Source of the DNA: Paucimonas lemoignei
GTDB lineage: Bacteria; Pseudomonadota; Gammaproteobacteria; Pseudomonadales; Pseudomonadaceae
Length of the DNA stretch: 64,000 nucleotides
Direction of reading: 5' to 3'
NCBI GenBank assembly: GCA_900475325.1
Contig: LS483371.1
Location: 2,790,001-2,854,000 of the forward strand
The notes below the pieces were generated by a model, which had not been told where the DNA came from, ran no database searches, and saw nothing but the letters and a program-made list of their open reading frames with translations. Of the stretch, positions 17,045 to 28,735 are shown piece by piece. The translations under genes were made by a program, and so were the position numbers. The first letter of the stretch is position 1. Each line of letters starts with the position of its first letter.

Positions 17045-20000
17045 ATGTCTTTGGCCGATATTCGTCTTGACGATAAGTACCGCCTGGCAACTGGAAACCT
17101 GTACCTCACCGGGACTCAGGCCCTGACACGCCTGCCGATGCTGCAAAAGCAGCGGGACGAGGCGCGGGGCTTGAACACGGCCGGTTTCATTTCCGGTTAT
17201 CGTGGCTCGCCACTGGGCAACCTGGACAAGAGTCTGTGGGATGCCAAGGATTACCTGAAACAGAACGCCATCCATTTCCAGCCTGGGGTCAATGAAGAGT
17301 TGGCAGCGACGGCGGTGTGGGGCAGTCAGCAGGTCAATCTGTTCCCCGAGGGTAAATACGACGGGGTTTTTGCCTTGTGGTACGGCAAAGGTCCGGGTGT
17401 TGACCGCTGCGGCGATGTGTTCAAGCACGCCAACTCCGCTGGCGTGGCCGAGTATGGTGGTGTGCTGGTGCTGGCCGGTGACGATCATGGCTGCAAGTCG
17501 TCAACCATTGCTCATCAGAGTGAGCATGCGTTCATCGCCTCGATGATCCCGGTGCTCAACCCGAGCAACGTTCAGGAAATCCTCGATTACGGCATCATCG
17601 GCTGGGAGCTTTCCCGCTACAGCGGCTGCTGGGTGGCGATGAAAACCATCGCCGAAAACGTCGATTCCTCGGCAGTCGTAGAAGTCGATCCGCTGCGCGT
17701 TGTCACCCGGATCCCGGACGATTTCCAGATCCCAGACGGCGGGCTGCACATTCGCTGGCCGGATCCACCCCTGGCCCAGGAAGCGCGGCTCAATACCTAC
17801 AAAATCTACGCGGCCCGGGCTTTTGCTCGCGCCAACCAGCTCAATCAGGTGGTGGTCGACTCGCCGCAGCCGCGGTTGGGGATCGTCACCACCGGCAAGT
17901 CCTACCTAGACGTGCGCCAGGCCCTTGAAGAACTGGGCATCGATGAGGAGCTATGCGCCCAGGTGGGCATCCGGGTGCTCAAGGTCGGCATGAGCTGGCC
18001 GCTGGAGCCGGTCTCGGTGCATGACTTCGCCCAAGGGCTGGACGAAATTCTGGTGGTCGAAGAAAAACGCAGCGTGATCGAAGATCAGCTCACCGGCCAA
18101 CTCTACAACTGGCCTGTGGACCGCCGTCCGGTGGTGGTCGGGGAGTTCGACGAGCAAGGTCGTTCGCTGCTGCCTAACCTGGCTGAATTGACGCCTGCCA
18201 TGATCGCCCGGGTGATCGCCAAGCGTCTGGCCCCGTTCTACAGCAGCGCGCAGATCGAGGCGCGTCTGCAGTTTCTGGCTGAGAAGGAACAGGCCCTGCA
18301 AGCGCCACTGTTCAACACCCAGCGCACCCCGCATTTCTGTTCCGGTTGCCCGCATAACACCTCGACCCGCGTGCCAGAGGGCAGCCGGGCGCTGGCGGGT
18401 ATTGGCTGCCATTACATGACCATCTGGATGGATCGGGCCACCGAGACCTTCACGCAGATGGGCGGCGAGGGCGTGACTTGGATCGGTCAGGCGCCGTTCA
18501 CCGACACGCCGCACGTGTTCCAGAACCTGGGCGACGGCACCTACTTCCACTCCGGGCACCTGGCGCTGCGAGCAGCGGTGGCCTCCGGGGTCAATATCAC
18601 TTACAAGATTCTTTACAACGACGCGGTGGCCATGACCGGCGGCCAGCCCATCGATGGCGTGTTGCGGGTCGATCAGTTGAGCCGTCAGGTGTTCAACGAG
18701 GGCGTGCAGCGCATCGCGCTGGTGTCCGATGAACCGGACAAATACCCGAGCCGTGAAGGCTTTGCGCCAATCACCAGCTTCCACCATCGCCGCGACCTGG
18801 ACAGCGTGCAGCGTGAGCTACGCGAGTTCAAAGGCGTCTCGGTGATCATCTACGACCAGACCTGCGCCACCGAGAAACGTCGGCGGCGCAAACGCGGCAC
18901 CATGAATGATCTGGACAAGCGTGTGCTGATCAACCCGGCGGTCTGTGAAGGCTGCGGCGATTGCGGGGTCAAGTCGGGTTGCCTGTCAGTGCTGCCAAAG
19001 GAAACCGCACAGGGGCGCAAGCGCGAGATCGACCAGAACGCCTGCAACAAGGACTTCAGCTGCGTCGAAGGGTTTTGCCCAAGCTTCGTCACCGTCCATG
19101 GTGGCAAGCTGCGCAAGCCGAGCCTGCCCACTCAGGTCAACGCCTTCGTGCAATTGCCCGAGCCGTCACTGCCGAGCCTGGACAAGCCTTTCAATATTCT
19201 GCTGCCAGGTGTCGGCGGCACCGGTGTGACCACCGTTGGCGCCATGCTGGGCTACGCCGCCAATCTGGAAGGCAAGGGCTGCAGCGTGCTGGATCAGGCC
19301 GGGCTCGCACAGAAATTCGGCCCCGTGGTCAGCCATATCCGGATTGCCGCGCGGCAGCAGGACTTGTTTGCCGTGCGCATCGCCGCGGGTGAAGCGCATC
19401 TACTGCTGGGCTGCGACTTGCTGGTGGCGTCCGGGCCGGATGCCATTGCCAAGCTCAACCCGACCTTTTCCCACGCCGTGGTCAACAGCCAGCAAACACC
19501 GACCGCCGAGTTCACCCGTAATCCGGATGCCGAATTCCCTGCAGAAGCGATGAAGCAAACCATCCGCGATGCGGTGGGCGCGGAGAAAACCCACTTCATC
19601 GAGGCCACTGACCTGGCCACTCGATTGCTGGGCGATACCATCGCCAGCAACCTGTTCATGCTCGGCTATGCCTTCCAGTTGGGGTTCATTCCGCTCAGCT
19701 CGGCAGCCATCGAGAAAGCCATCGAACTCAATGGCGTTGCGGTCAACCTCAATCAGCAGGCCTTCCTGTGGGGCCGTCGTGCAGCCCATGACCTGGCAGC
19801 GGTAAAACTGGCCGCACACCCTGAAACCCAGCTGCAGGAGCCCCAGGTGCTGGATCAGGTCCAGCGGATCCAGGCCAATGTCGATGCACTCACTGACTAT
19901 CAGAACGCAGCCTACGCCGAGGGCTATGTGCGTCTGGTTGAACGGGTTCGCCACGCCGAAGCCCGGTTGTTCCCCGGCCAGCTTCCGGTGCTGACAGAAG

Positions 20001-20527
20001 CGGTGGCTTTCAACTACTTCAAGCTGCTGGCCTACAAGGACGAGTACGAAGTGGCTCGGCTCTATAGCAATGGTGATTTCACTCGCCAATTGCAGGCGCA
20101 GTTTGAAGGTGATTACCGGGTCGAGTTTCATCTGGCACCTTCCTGGCTGGCCAAGCACGACAAACAGACAGGCGTGCCGCGCAAACGCAGTTTCGGCCCC
20201 TGGATGCTCGGCGCCTTCGGTGTGCTGGCCAGGTTCAAGTTCTTGCGCGGTACGGTGCTGGACCCGTTTGGTCGCAGCCTTGAGCGCCAGCAGGAGCGGG
20301 CCTTGATAGAGACGTACGTGAAAGACATCGAGCTGATCCTGCTCAACCTCAACGCCGTCAATCGCCATACCGCCCTGGAACTGGCGCGCCTGCCGGAGAA
20401 GATTCGCGGCTACGGTCATATCAAGGAAACCGCCATGAAAGCCGCCAGCCTGCATGCGCAGCGTCTTCGCCATAGCCTGGTCACAGGCGAGGTGGAGTTG
20501 CCGAAGTTGTTTGAGGTGGCCGTATGA
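17045..20527 (+). CDS. Indolepyruvate ferredoxin oxidoreductase, fused alpha and beta subunits
   Basis: 1160 aa. It oxidatively decarboxylates aryl pyruvates (from Trp, Phe or Tyr transamination) to acyl-CoA, passing electrons to ferredoxin. The N-terminal half is the alpha part, with FISGYRGSPLGNLD and the thiamine-diphosphate region. A ferredoxin-like Cys cluster follows at about residues 630-680 (VCEGCGDCG, CNKDFSCVEGFCP). The C-terminal half is the gamma/beta domain (LLPGVGGTGVTTVGAML). Archaeal enzymes have separate IorA and IorB; the fused form is usual in proteobacteria. It is a single-gene unit divergent from the Lrp regulator. Confidence 0.93.
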   Translation: MSLADIRLDDKYRLATGNLYLTGTQALTRLPMLQKQRDEARGLNTAGFISGYRGSPLGNLDKSLWDAKDYLKQNAIHFQPGVNEELAATAVWGSQQVNLFPEGKYDGVFALWYGKGPGVDRCGDVFKHANSAGVAEYGGVLVLAGDDHGCKSSTIAHQSEHAFIASMIPVLNPSNVQEILDYGIIGWELSRYSGCWVAMKTIAENVDSSAVVEVDPLRVVTRIPDDFQIPDGGLHIRWPDPPLAQEARLNTYKIYAARAFARANQLNQVVVDSPQPRLGIVTTGKSYLDVRQALEELGIDEELCAQVGIRVLKVGMSWPLEPVSVHDFAQGLDEILVVEEKRSVIEDQLTGQLYNWPVDRRPVVVGEFDEQGRSLLPNLAELTPAMIARVIAKRLAPFYSSAQIEARLQFLAEKEQALQAPLFNTQRTPHFCSGCPHNTSTRVPEGSRALAGIGCHYMTIWMDRATETFTQMGGEGVTWIGQAPFTDTPHVFQNLGDGTYFHSGHLALRAAVASGVNITYKILYNDAVAMTGGQPIDGVLRVDQLSRQVFNEGVQRIALVSDEPDKYPSREGFAPITSFHHRRDLDSVQRELREFKGVSVIIYDQTCATEKRRRRKRGTMNDLDKRVLINPAVCEGCGDCGVKSGCLSVLPKETAQGRKREIDQNACNKDFSCVEGFCPSFVTVHGGKLRKPSLPTQVNAFVQLPEPSLPSLDKPFNILLPGVGGTGVTTVGAMLGYAANLEGKGCSVLDQAGLAQKFGPVVSHIRIAARQQDLFAVRIAAGEAHLLLGCDLLVASGPDAIAKLNPTFSHAVVNSQQTPTAEFTRNPDAEFPAEAMKQTIRDAVGAEKTHFIEATDLATRLLGDTIASNLFMLGYAFQLGFIPLSSAAIEKAIELNGVAVNLNQQAFLWGRRAAHDLAAVKLAAHPETQLQEPQVLDQVQRIQANVDALTDYQNAAYAEGYVRLVERVRHAEARLFPGQLPVLTEAVAFNYFKLLAYKDEYEVARLYSNGDFTRQLQAQFEGDYRVEFHLAPSWLAKHDKQTGVPRKRSFGPWMLGAFGVLARFKFLRGTVLDPFGRSLERQQERALIETYVKDIELILLNLNAVNRHTALELARLPEKIRGYGHIKETAMKAASLHAQRLRHSLVTGEVELPKLFEVAV

Positions 20528-20647
20528 TCAGGTATGGGCGAGCTGTGTTGGCGCCTACTTACCCGCGCACAGGTGCCGTGCCTTAACCAGCACGACGCGT
20601 GAAAGCTTTCGCGGGCAAATGAACTGAGCACTGGCAGGCAATTCGCA

Positions 20648-21022
20648 TCAGCCACGGGACGCATTGAGGGTGCTCAATGCGTCTTCCAGCTGTTGCGCAC
20701 TGAAGGGCTTGGCGACGCACGGCTTGTCTGCCCAGGTCTCGGGAATGCCCAGGCGCCCGTAGCCGGAACAGAAGAGAAACGGGATACCTCGCGCTGCAAT
20801 AGCCGCGGCTATCGGGAACGAGGTGCCGCCGATGATGTTGATGTCCAGTATCGCCAGGTCGTAGGTGCCGCTCAGGGCGAACTGCAACCCGGCATCGAGT
20901 CGGCTGGCGTGAAAGGCCGTCGAGTAGCCCATGTCTTCAAGCATGTCTTCGATCAGCATCGCCAGCAGTGTTTCGTCTTCGACAATGAACACTGCCTCTG
21001 GTACTCCCGAGGCTGCACTCAT
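20648..21022 (-). CDS. Single-domain response regulator (phytochrome partner)
   Basis: 124 aa, a receiver domain alone. Acidic pocket VEDE near residues 14-17, phospho-acceptor Asp in LAILDIN (about residue 57), and conserved Lys in CVAKPFS. It has no output domain, so it probably acts as a phosphate shuttle or by protein contact. Its ATG overlaps the stop of the bacteriophytochrome gene (ATGA), so the two are one operon and it is the likely phosphotransfer target. Confidence 0.9.
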   Translation of the reverse strand: MSAASGVPEAVFIVEDETLLAMLIEDMLEDMGYSTAFHASRLDAGLQFALSGTYDLAILDINIIGGTSFPIAAAIAARGIPFLFCSGYGRLGIPETWADKPCVAKPFSAQQLEDALSTLNASRG

Positions 21023-24015
21023 AGCAGGGTCTGCGTCGGTTCATCCCACGGGATGAGCATGGAACACAACAGTCCTGATGCGGAAAACCTGACCTCGGCC
21101 GTGCCATTGAGCTCGCGCTCGATGCTGCGGCGGATCATGCGAAACCCGACGCCTTTTTCGTCGTCGATGTCCACGGCGGCGCTGCCGGTCTCCAGCCAGT
21201 CGATTCTCAGTGTACGTGGGGCCTCTGCGAGGTTCAGGGCCGAAGTGATCGTCACATGCCCGTGAGGCTCGCGCAGGGCGCCATGTTGCAGGGCATTGGC
21301 CATCAGTTCGTGAAACACCATGGCCAGGGCCAGGGAGATTCTCGGATCAAGGGCAACCGAGTCGCCCTTGAAGGTCACATTGGCCGCGCCGCCTTCAGGC
21401 TTGCGGATCAGTTCGACCAGCTCGATCAGCTCGGCAGACACCCACTCGGCCCGCGCCAGAGCATCATGGGCCTGGCTGAGCGCGAAGAGGCGGGCCTCGA
21501 AGCTTTTGCGGAACGCGTCCAGAGACTGTGCCGTCTTCGCCGTCAGCGAGGCCATGGCCTGCACAGTCGACAGGGTGTTCTTGACCCGGTGGTTGAGCTC
21601 ATTGAGCAGCGCCGTACGCGCTGCGCGGTCTTCCAGCTGTTGGCGTTCCAGCTTGGTGGAGATCGATTGTGCCAGGCGCTGGACGGTCCCGCTTTGCTTC
21701 AGGAAGGTGGTTTCTCCCGAGATGTCGGGCCCTGCGTAGGCCGGCAGGCTGAAGGTGAACACGCTGCCATTGCCCGGCTCGCTGGTTGCTCGCAGATCAC
21801 CGCCGTGAGCAGCAACAATGCCTTGGGCAATGTAGAGCCCCAGGCCACTGCCGCCCGGGTTGCCTTCCTTGATGGACCAGTAGCGCTTGAAAATGTGTGG
21901 CAAATAGTCGGCGGCGATGCCGATTCCGTTATCACGGACATGGATCAGCACATCGGGTCCATCGGCGATGGCACCAATGTTTATCTGGCCCCCGACGGGG
22001 GTGAACTTGATGGCGTTGCCCACAAGGTTGGAGAGCACCTGGAAGACGCGCTCCGGATCGGCATTGACCATCAGCCCGGGAGCGGCCGAGCAATTGAACT
22101 CGATGTTCTTTTCCGTCGTCAGGGTGACGAGCAGGCTGCAGACTTCTTCCAGAAAACGCGGCACACTCAGCGGGTGGCAGGACAGCTGGTATCGCCCGCC
22201 ATCTATCTTGGCGGTATCGAGCAGGTCCTCAAGCAGGCTGTTCATCCGCGTGGTGGCTTTTTCAATGGTGCCCAGCGCCCGCTGGATGTGACGGTTCTCG
22301 ACGGTGGCGTCGCTGCTGGCCCATTTTTGCATCATCCCGCACTGCATGATGATGATCGACATGGGGTTGCGCAGGTCGTGTGAGACCACCGCCACCAGCT
22401 CATCGCGCAGGCGAACGGCTTCCTGCTCGCGATGCACCTGACGCTCCAGATCGTTTTCCAGTGCCGAGCGGCGCATGTCTTCAGCCGCATACAGGTCGCC
22501 TCTGGACCAGGGCTTGGCGATGCCGGTGACTTGCTCGTGCCACAGATCGAAGGACTGCCGGGGATGCAGGCGGTGGCTGGCCGAGCCAATCGGGGCGGGG
22601 CTCAGGTGCTGGGCTGGATTGCCGCTCCAATTCATCGTGGAGGTGAGCTGCGGGCGAAACCACATCACTGCGTTGACCACAGGCTTGGGCAGGATGAACG
22701 CGATGACGCCGCTGGCAACGTCACGAAAATCAGCGCTGGCGGGGTATTCCCGCTGGATGGAGTTGGTGTGAAAAATACCCAGGCCTTGAAGGCCGACGCG
22801 CTGATGCTGTGACTTCTGATCCGACATGCCCACATCACGTATCCAGAGGTACAGCGCGCTGACCTGCTCCTGGGTCGGGCACGAGCCGAACAAATGAACC
22901 CGGTCCTCGATCAACACCGCAGCACCTTGAGCCAGCGTCAGGGACTGGAGCCGCTCCGGCTTGCTCGCCAGTCCATCCAGAATGTCGTGATCAGCACGGC
23001 TCATGGCCACGGCCAGCTCACCCAGCAAGATGAGCTTGTCTTCACGCTCGCGCTGGATCTCAGAGGCGACGATGGCGACGATCCTGGCGGACAGCAGCTG
23101 GCCGATCAGCGCACAGGCGTCGCGGATTTCACGGGAGACCAAGAGTTTTTCAGGATGGCCGCAGGCGATCAGGCCCCACAACTGGCCGTTGTCGAGCAGC
23201 GAGATACTCATGGACGAGCGTACACCCATGTTTTTCAAGTATTCGCAGTGCACCGGCGACACGCTTCGCAGCGATGAGAATCCCAGGTCAAGCGCTTGCC
23301 CTGTTATCGGGTTGAGCAAAGGCACCAGCGGCACCGGCGTGTAAGTGGCATCCGGAATCACGCGGATCCAGTTCAACCGATACAGCTCTCTGGCTTGCGC
23401 GGGTATGTCAGAAGCCGGGAAATTCAGGCCGCTGTAGCTGGGCAGAGTGCCGGTCAACGCTTGAGCGACGACTATGCCATGGCCCTCAGGTTCAAAGCGG
23501 TAAATCATCACCCGGTCGTAGCCGGTCAGTGCCTGGATTTCATGGACGCTGATATCAAACAGCGTCTCCAGAGTCGTGGCCGCCTGCAGGTTACGCATCA
23601 CCCGGGTGATCAGCCTCGACTGATCCTGGGGTGTGTCGACAAAGGGCTCCAGCTCAATGATCAGTGCGTCATCATTTCTATGCAGCGAGGCGCTGTAGCA
23701 GGTGCCGCCGATCGTCAGGCGGATCGGGTCGCTTTCCAGTCGGTGTGGGCCGGTGCAGGCCTGGGCGATGAGTAATGACTGCTCCATCGGGATCAGCGCC
23801 GACAGGGGTTGGCCCAGCAGCTCACTGCTATCGAGCCCCAACTCACGGGCACAATTGGCGCTGACCTGGTCGATGCACAGCGGCTGGCCGCTCAGCACGA
23901 GCATGACGCCATGGGGCTGGATCGCTCCGGGGACGCGGATGGGCTCACTCGCACAGTCGGTTAATGCAGCTTCCAGCTTTGCCGCAGGGCTTGCGTCCTG
24001 GGTGAAATCGGTCAT
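21019..24015 (-). CDS. bphP: Bacteriophytochrome histidine kinase with two kinase modules
   Basis: 998 aa, about 250 longer than a standard BphP. PAS with the biliverdin-binding Cys at about residue 21 (LTDCASEP), GAF with PASDIPAQARELY and SVSPVHCEYL, and PHY with the tongue segment MWFRP and PRQSFDLW. Next is a HisKA domain (VVSHDLRNP, His about 545) with HATPase (DNGIGI, GGSGLGLYIA). It continues into an HWE/HisKA_2-type module (ELNHRVKNTLS, His about 808) and a second ATPase domain. A receiver gene overlaps its end. No heme oxygenase (bphO) is nearby, so biliverdin must come from elsewhere. It senses red/far-red light. Confidence 0.92.
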   Translation of the reverse strand: MTDFTQDASPAAKLEAALTDCASEPIRVPGAIQPHGVMLVLSGQPLCIDQVSANCARELGLDSSELLGQPLSALIPMEQSLLIAQACTGPHRLESDPIRLTIGGTCYSASLHRNDDALIIELEPFVDTPQDQSRLITRVMRNLQAATTLETLFDISVHEIQALTGYDRVMIYRFEPEGHGIVVAQALTGTLPSYSGLNFPASDIPAQARELYRLNWIRVIPDATYTPVPLVPLLNPITGQALDLGFSSLRSVSPVHCEYLKNMGVRSSMSISLLDNGQLWGLIACGHPEKLLVSREIRDACALIGQLLSARIVAIVASEIQREREDKLILLGELAVAMSRADHDILDGLASKPERLQSLTLAQGAAVLIEDRVHLFGSCPTQEQVSALYLWIRDVGMSDQKSQHQRVGLQGLGIFHTNSIQREYPASADFRDVASGVIAFILPKPVVNAVMWFRPQLTSTMNWSGNPAQHLSPAPIGSASHRLHPRQSFDLWHEQVTGIAKPWSRGDLYAAEDMRRSALENDLERQVHREQEAVRLRDELVAVVSHDLRNPMSIIIMQCGMMQKWASSDATVENRHIQRALGTIEKATTRMNSLLEDLLDTAKIDGGRYQLSCHPLSVPRFLEEVCSLLVTLTTEKNIEFNCSAAPGLMVNADPERVFQVLSNLVGNAIKFTPVGGQINIGAIADGPDVLIHVRDNGIGIAADYLPHIFKRYWSIKEGNPGGSGLGLYIAQGIVAAHGGDLRATSEPGNGSVFTFSLPAYAGPDISGETTFLKQSGTVQRLAQSISTKLERQQLEDRAARTALLNELNHRVKNTLSTVQAMASLTAKTAQSLDAFRKSFEARLFALSQAHDALARAEWVSAELIELVELIRKPEGGAANVTFKGDSVALDPRISLALAMVFHELMANALQHGALREPHGHVTITSALNLAEAPRTLRIDWLETGSAAVDIDDEKGVGFRMIRRSIERELNGTAEVRFSASGLLCSMLIPWDEPTQTLL

Positions 24016-24267
24016 GACGCTATTCCGGTGATGTTTCAGTCGGCAACAGCCAGACGCTGCTTACGTTGTTCGCAGTGCATGAAAGCATAATCGGGCGCGC
24101 AGAGTGCGCGATGCCATTGAAGCGCTGCCACTGTGTGCGGCGCAGAACGCAGCTCGCAGCATCAGGGTGTTGACTGCCGCGCCTGAGTGGTCAGCAAGAG
24201 CGCTCAGGCCGCAGGGCTCAAAGCGCCCACCATAACAGGTGATGGGCGGGACCACGGGTTTCTTTGT

Positions 24268-26214
24268 TCAAACGCCCCCTTCAGCACTCTGCTGCGAGGT
24301 CTCGTTATCAAGATATTGTAACGCCACCAGAACCGTTCCTTCACTGACCATCTCACCCTCACGGCAATGCACGGCAGTGATGACCCCACAGGTGCCGGCC
24401 CGAACGTTGTGTTCCATTTTCATGGCTTCGAGCACCACCAGTTGTGCGCCTGCTTCGACGCGTTGGCCGACCTCGACCAGCACCCGAACGATGCTGCCGT
24501 TCATGGGTGCGGTCAGGCCGCCCTGAGGCTTGTGGCTGGCGTCGGCGGTGGCAATCGGGTCGTGGCGCGTGATGGCGTGCAGATCACCGGCCCATTTCAG
24601 GTAAAGCGTATTGCCATGGCGAACGCTCAGGGGCGTGCTGATCGCGTCGGCGTGGTCAGTGAGCCGAACCACTCGGTGCTGGCCAGCGCAGGCCAGGTGG
24701 ATGTCGATTTCGTCTGGCAGACCAAAGCGCAATCCGTTGAGCGCTGACCACGGAGAGTGCCGGTCGTCGTGTCGCGCACTGCTGGCCTCGCTCTGGATGA
24801 ACGCTGCGCCAGCGGCCTGCCAGAACTCGGCGGACAGTTCAGTCGACTGCGGCAGCAATTGCGCCTGATGTCGCGGTATGAAGTCTGTATCCAGCTCGGC
24901 TGCGGCAAACCCTGGGTGAGCCATGATGCGGCGCAGGAAGGGCAGGTTGGTTTTCACGCCACCCACCACGAACTCGTCGAGCATCGCCAACAGCCGCAGG
25001 CGCGCCTGCTCACGGTTCTCACCCCAGGCAATGAGCTTGCCGAGCATCGGGTCGTAAAACGGCGAAACGTTGTCGCCTTGCTCAACGCCGCTGTCGACCC
25101 GGCGCCCGGCCCCGGCAGCGCTTTCGCGATACACCTGCAGGGTGCCCGTGGCAGGCAGAAACTCATTGTCGGGGTCTTCGGCATACAGGCGCACTTCAAT
25201 GGCGTGCCCGCGCAGAGGAACCTGGGCCTGGGTCAGCGGCAACACTTCGCCTTGCGCCACACGCAATTGCCACTCCACCAGATCCAGGCCGGTGATGGCT
25301 TCCGTCACTGGGTGCTCGACCTGTAAGCGGGTGTTCATTTCCATGAAGAAGAAGTCGCCACGGGCATCGAGCAAAAACTCCACGGTCCCGGCGCCCACAT
25401 AGCCGATGCTCTGCGCCGCGCGGACAGCGGCTTCCCCCATGGCGGCGCGCAGTGACGGGCTGAGGCCGGGTGCAGGGGCTTCTTCGACGACCTTTTGATG
25501 GCGGCGCTGGATTGAGCAGTCCCGTTCGTTCAGGTAGAGACAATGACCGTGCTGATCGGCGAACACCTGAATTTCCACGTGCCGAGGCTTGAGCAGGTAT
25601 TTTTCCACCAGCATCTGGGCGTTACCGAACGAAGACGCCGCTTCGCGCTGGGCCGAGGCCAATGCATCGGCCATGTCAGCGGCGCGCTCCACGACCTTCA
25701 TACCCTTGCCGCCACCCCCGGCCGTGGCCTTTAGCAACACCGGGTAGCCGATGCGTTCGGCGGCAGCGCGGAACGTCTCGGCATCCTGAGCCTGGCCGTG
25801 ATAACCCGGCACCAGTGGCACCCCGGCTTGCTCCATGAGCGCCTTGGCGGCGGATTTGCTGCCCATGGCGTCGATGGCCGAGGCGGGCGGCCCCAGGAAA
25901 ATCAGCCCGGCGCTTTGCACGGCCCTGGCAAAGTCGGCGTTTTCCGAAAGGAAGCCATAGCCAGGGTGAATCGCCTGAGCGCCGCTGACCCGTGCCGCCT
26001 CGATGATCTTGTCGATCAGCAGATAGCTGTCTGCGGCTTTGCTGCCGCCCAGGTCAATGCGGATATCGGCTTCGCGGCTGTGCCGGGCGTTTTTATCAAT
26101 GGCGCTGTGCACGGCGACGGTGGTCAGGCCCAGGGCTTTGGCGGTGCGCATGATGCGGCAGGCAATCTCGCCGCGATTGGCAACCAGCACGGTGGTCAGG
26201 ACAGGTGCGCTCAT
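24268..26214 (-). CDS. liuD: Methylcrotonyl-CoA carboxylase, biotin-carrying alpha subunit
   Basis: 648 aa. The biotin carboxylase domain (VLVANRGEIACRI, GGGGKGMKVV, EMNTRLQVEHPVTE) covers ~450 residues. The biotinyl domain at the C-terminus contains the acceptor Lys in EAMKMEHN. With LiuB it carboxylates 3-methylcrotonyl-CoA in leucine/isovalerate degradation. Its start overlaps the liuC stop (ATGA). A start further upstream would run through liuC and is rejected. It is the last gene of the liuABCD unit. Confidence 0.93.
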   Translation of the reverse strand: MSAPVLTTVLVANRGEIACRIMRTAKALGLTTVAVHSAIDKNARHSREADIRIDLGGSKAADSYLLIDKIIEAARVSGAQAIHPGYGFLSENADFARAVQSAGLIFLGPPASAIDAMGSKSAAKALMEQAGVPLVPGYHGQAQDAETFRAAAERIGYPVLLKATAGGGGKGMKVVERAADMADALASAQREAASSFGNAQMLVEKYLLKPRHVEIQVFADQHGHCLYLNERDCSIQRRHQKVVEEAPAPGLSPSLRAAMGEAAVRAAQSIGYVGAGTVEFLLDARGDFFFMEMNTRLQVEHPVTEAITGLDLVEWQLRVAQGEVLPLTQAQVPLRGHAIEVRLYAEDPDNEFLPATGTLQVYRESAAGAGRRVDSGVEQGDNVSPFYDPMLGKLIAWGENREQARLRLLAMLDEFVVGGVKTNLPFLRRIMAHPGFAAAELDTDFIPRHQAQLLPQSTELSAEFWQAAGAAFIQSEASSARHDDRHSPWSALNGLRFGLPDEIDIHLACAGQHRVVRLTDHADAISTPLSVRHGNTLYLKWAGDLHAITRHDPIATADASHKPQGGLTAPMNGSIVRVLVEVGQRVEAGAQLVVLEAMKMEHNVRAGTCGVITAVHCREGEMVSEGTVLVALQYLDNETSQQSAEGGV

Positions 26215-27026
26215 GAGCGAGACTCCTTGGCGGTTTCCAGGGCCCATGCGGGCGAGCGCTTTTCCAGAAAGGCGCGCAAGCCCTCCTGGCCTTCGGCGCT
26301 GACCCTGATGCGGGCAATAGCGTTTTCGCACTCCTGACGCAGGGCCGGAGTCAGGACGCCGCTGCCGACTTCGCGCAGCAGGCCCTTGCTCGCGCGCATG
26401 GCGTGTGGGCTGTTGAGCAACAGGTTATCGATCCAGTGCTGAACCTGCTGTTCCAGTTCTTCGGGCCGGTAGCATTCGGCAAGCAGGCCGATCTCCCGCG
26501 CACGCAAGCCACCAAAGCGTTCGGCGGTCAGGGCATAGCGCCGGGCCGCGCGTTCGCCCATCGCCTGCACCACGAACGGGCTGATGACTGCCGGGGCCAG
26601 ACCGATGCGAACTTCTGACAGGCAGAACTGCGCATCCTCGCTGCCGATGGCCATGTCGCAACAGCTGACAAGCCCCACCGCGCCCCCAAAAGCAGCCCCC
26701 TGAACCACCGCCAGGGTCGGCATGCTCAGGCTGGCGAGGGCGTACATCAGCTCGGCCAGCTCGTGGGCGTCCTTGAGGTTGCTGGCGTAATCCAGATCAG
26801 CCGATTGCTGCATCCAGGCCAGATCCGCTCCGGCACTGAAGTGCTTGCCTCGGCCGCGCAGCAGCAAAAAGCGCACTGTGTCGTCGGCTTGCAGCCGGGT
26901 CAGCACGCTGATCAGTTCGCCAATCATCTGCCCATTGAAGGCGTTGTTCTTTTCCGGGCGGTTCAGCCACAGCGTGGCGAAGCCCCGGGAGTCGTGAAGC
27001 AGTTCTACGCTTTGCAAGTCAGTCAT
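26211..27026 (-). CDS. liuC: Methylglutaconyl-CoA hydratase
   Basis: 271 aa crotonase-fold enzyme. The oxyanion-hole segments are GKHFSAGADLAWM and VQGAAFGGAVGLVSCCDMAI, and the catalytic region is LSEVRIGLAPAVISPF. In this operon it should hydrate 3-methylglutaconyl-CoA to HMG-CoA. An AAGGA lies 9 nt before ATG 27026. It sits 14 bp after liuB and overlaps liuD. Confidence 0.92.
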   Translation of the reverse strand: MTDLQSVELLHDSRGFATLWLNRPEKNNAFNGQMIGELISVLTRLQADDTVRFLLLRGRGKHFSAGADLAWMQQSADLDYASNLKDAHELAELMYALASLSMPTLAVVQGAAFGGAVGLVSCCDMAIGSEDAQFCLSEVRIGLAPAVISPFVVQAMGERAARRYALTAERFGGLRAREIGLLAECYRPEELEQQVQHWIDNLLLNSPHAMRASKGLLREVGSGVLTPALRQECENAIARIRVSAEGQEGLRAFLEKRSPAWALETAKESRS

Positions 27027-27040
27027 GATCGTTCCTTGGA

Positions 27041-28648
<1,608 letters not shown>

Positions 28649-28654
28649 GGCGAC

Positions 28655-28734
28655 TCCGTAGCAGCGACAAGCTCTAAGCTGCAAGCCGCAAGATGAGTGT
28701 GCTTGCCGCTTGAAGCTTGCCGCTCGCAGCTACT
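28655..28734. repeat. REP-like repeat (GCTTGCAGCTTG type) between liuA and liuB
   Basis: Imperfect direct and inverted copies of AAGCTGCAAGC / GCTTGCCGCTT. Related sequence occurs at 35580-35634 and, in shorter form, at about 60398. It lies inside an operon, so it does not prevent read-through or may tune the liuA/liuB ratio. Confidence 0.55.
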
Positions 28735-28735
28735 G

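Noticed and set aside
17951..20473. Long antisense open frames opposite the indolepyruvate oxidoreductase, metH and phytochrome genes
   Set aside because: They are shadows from third-position GC bias; the opposite frames carry full conserved domains.
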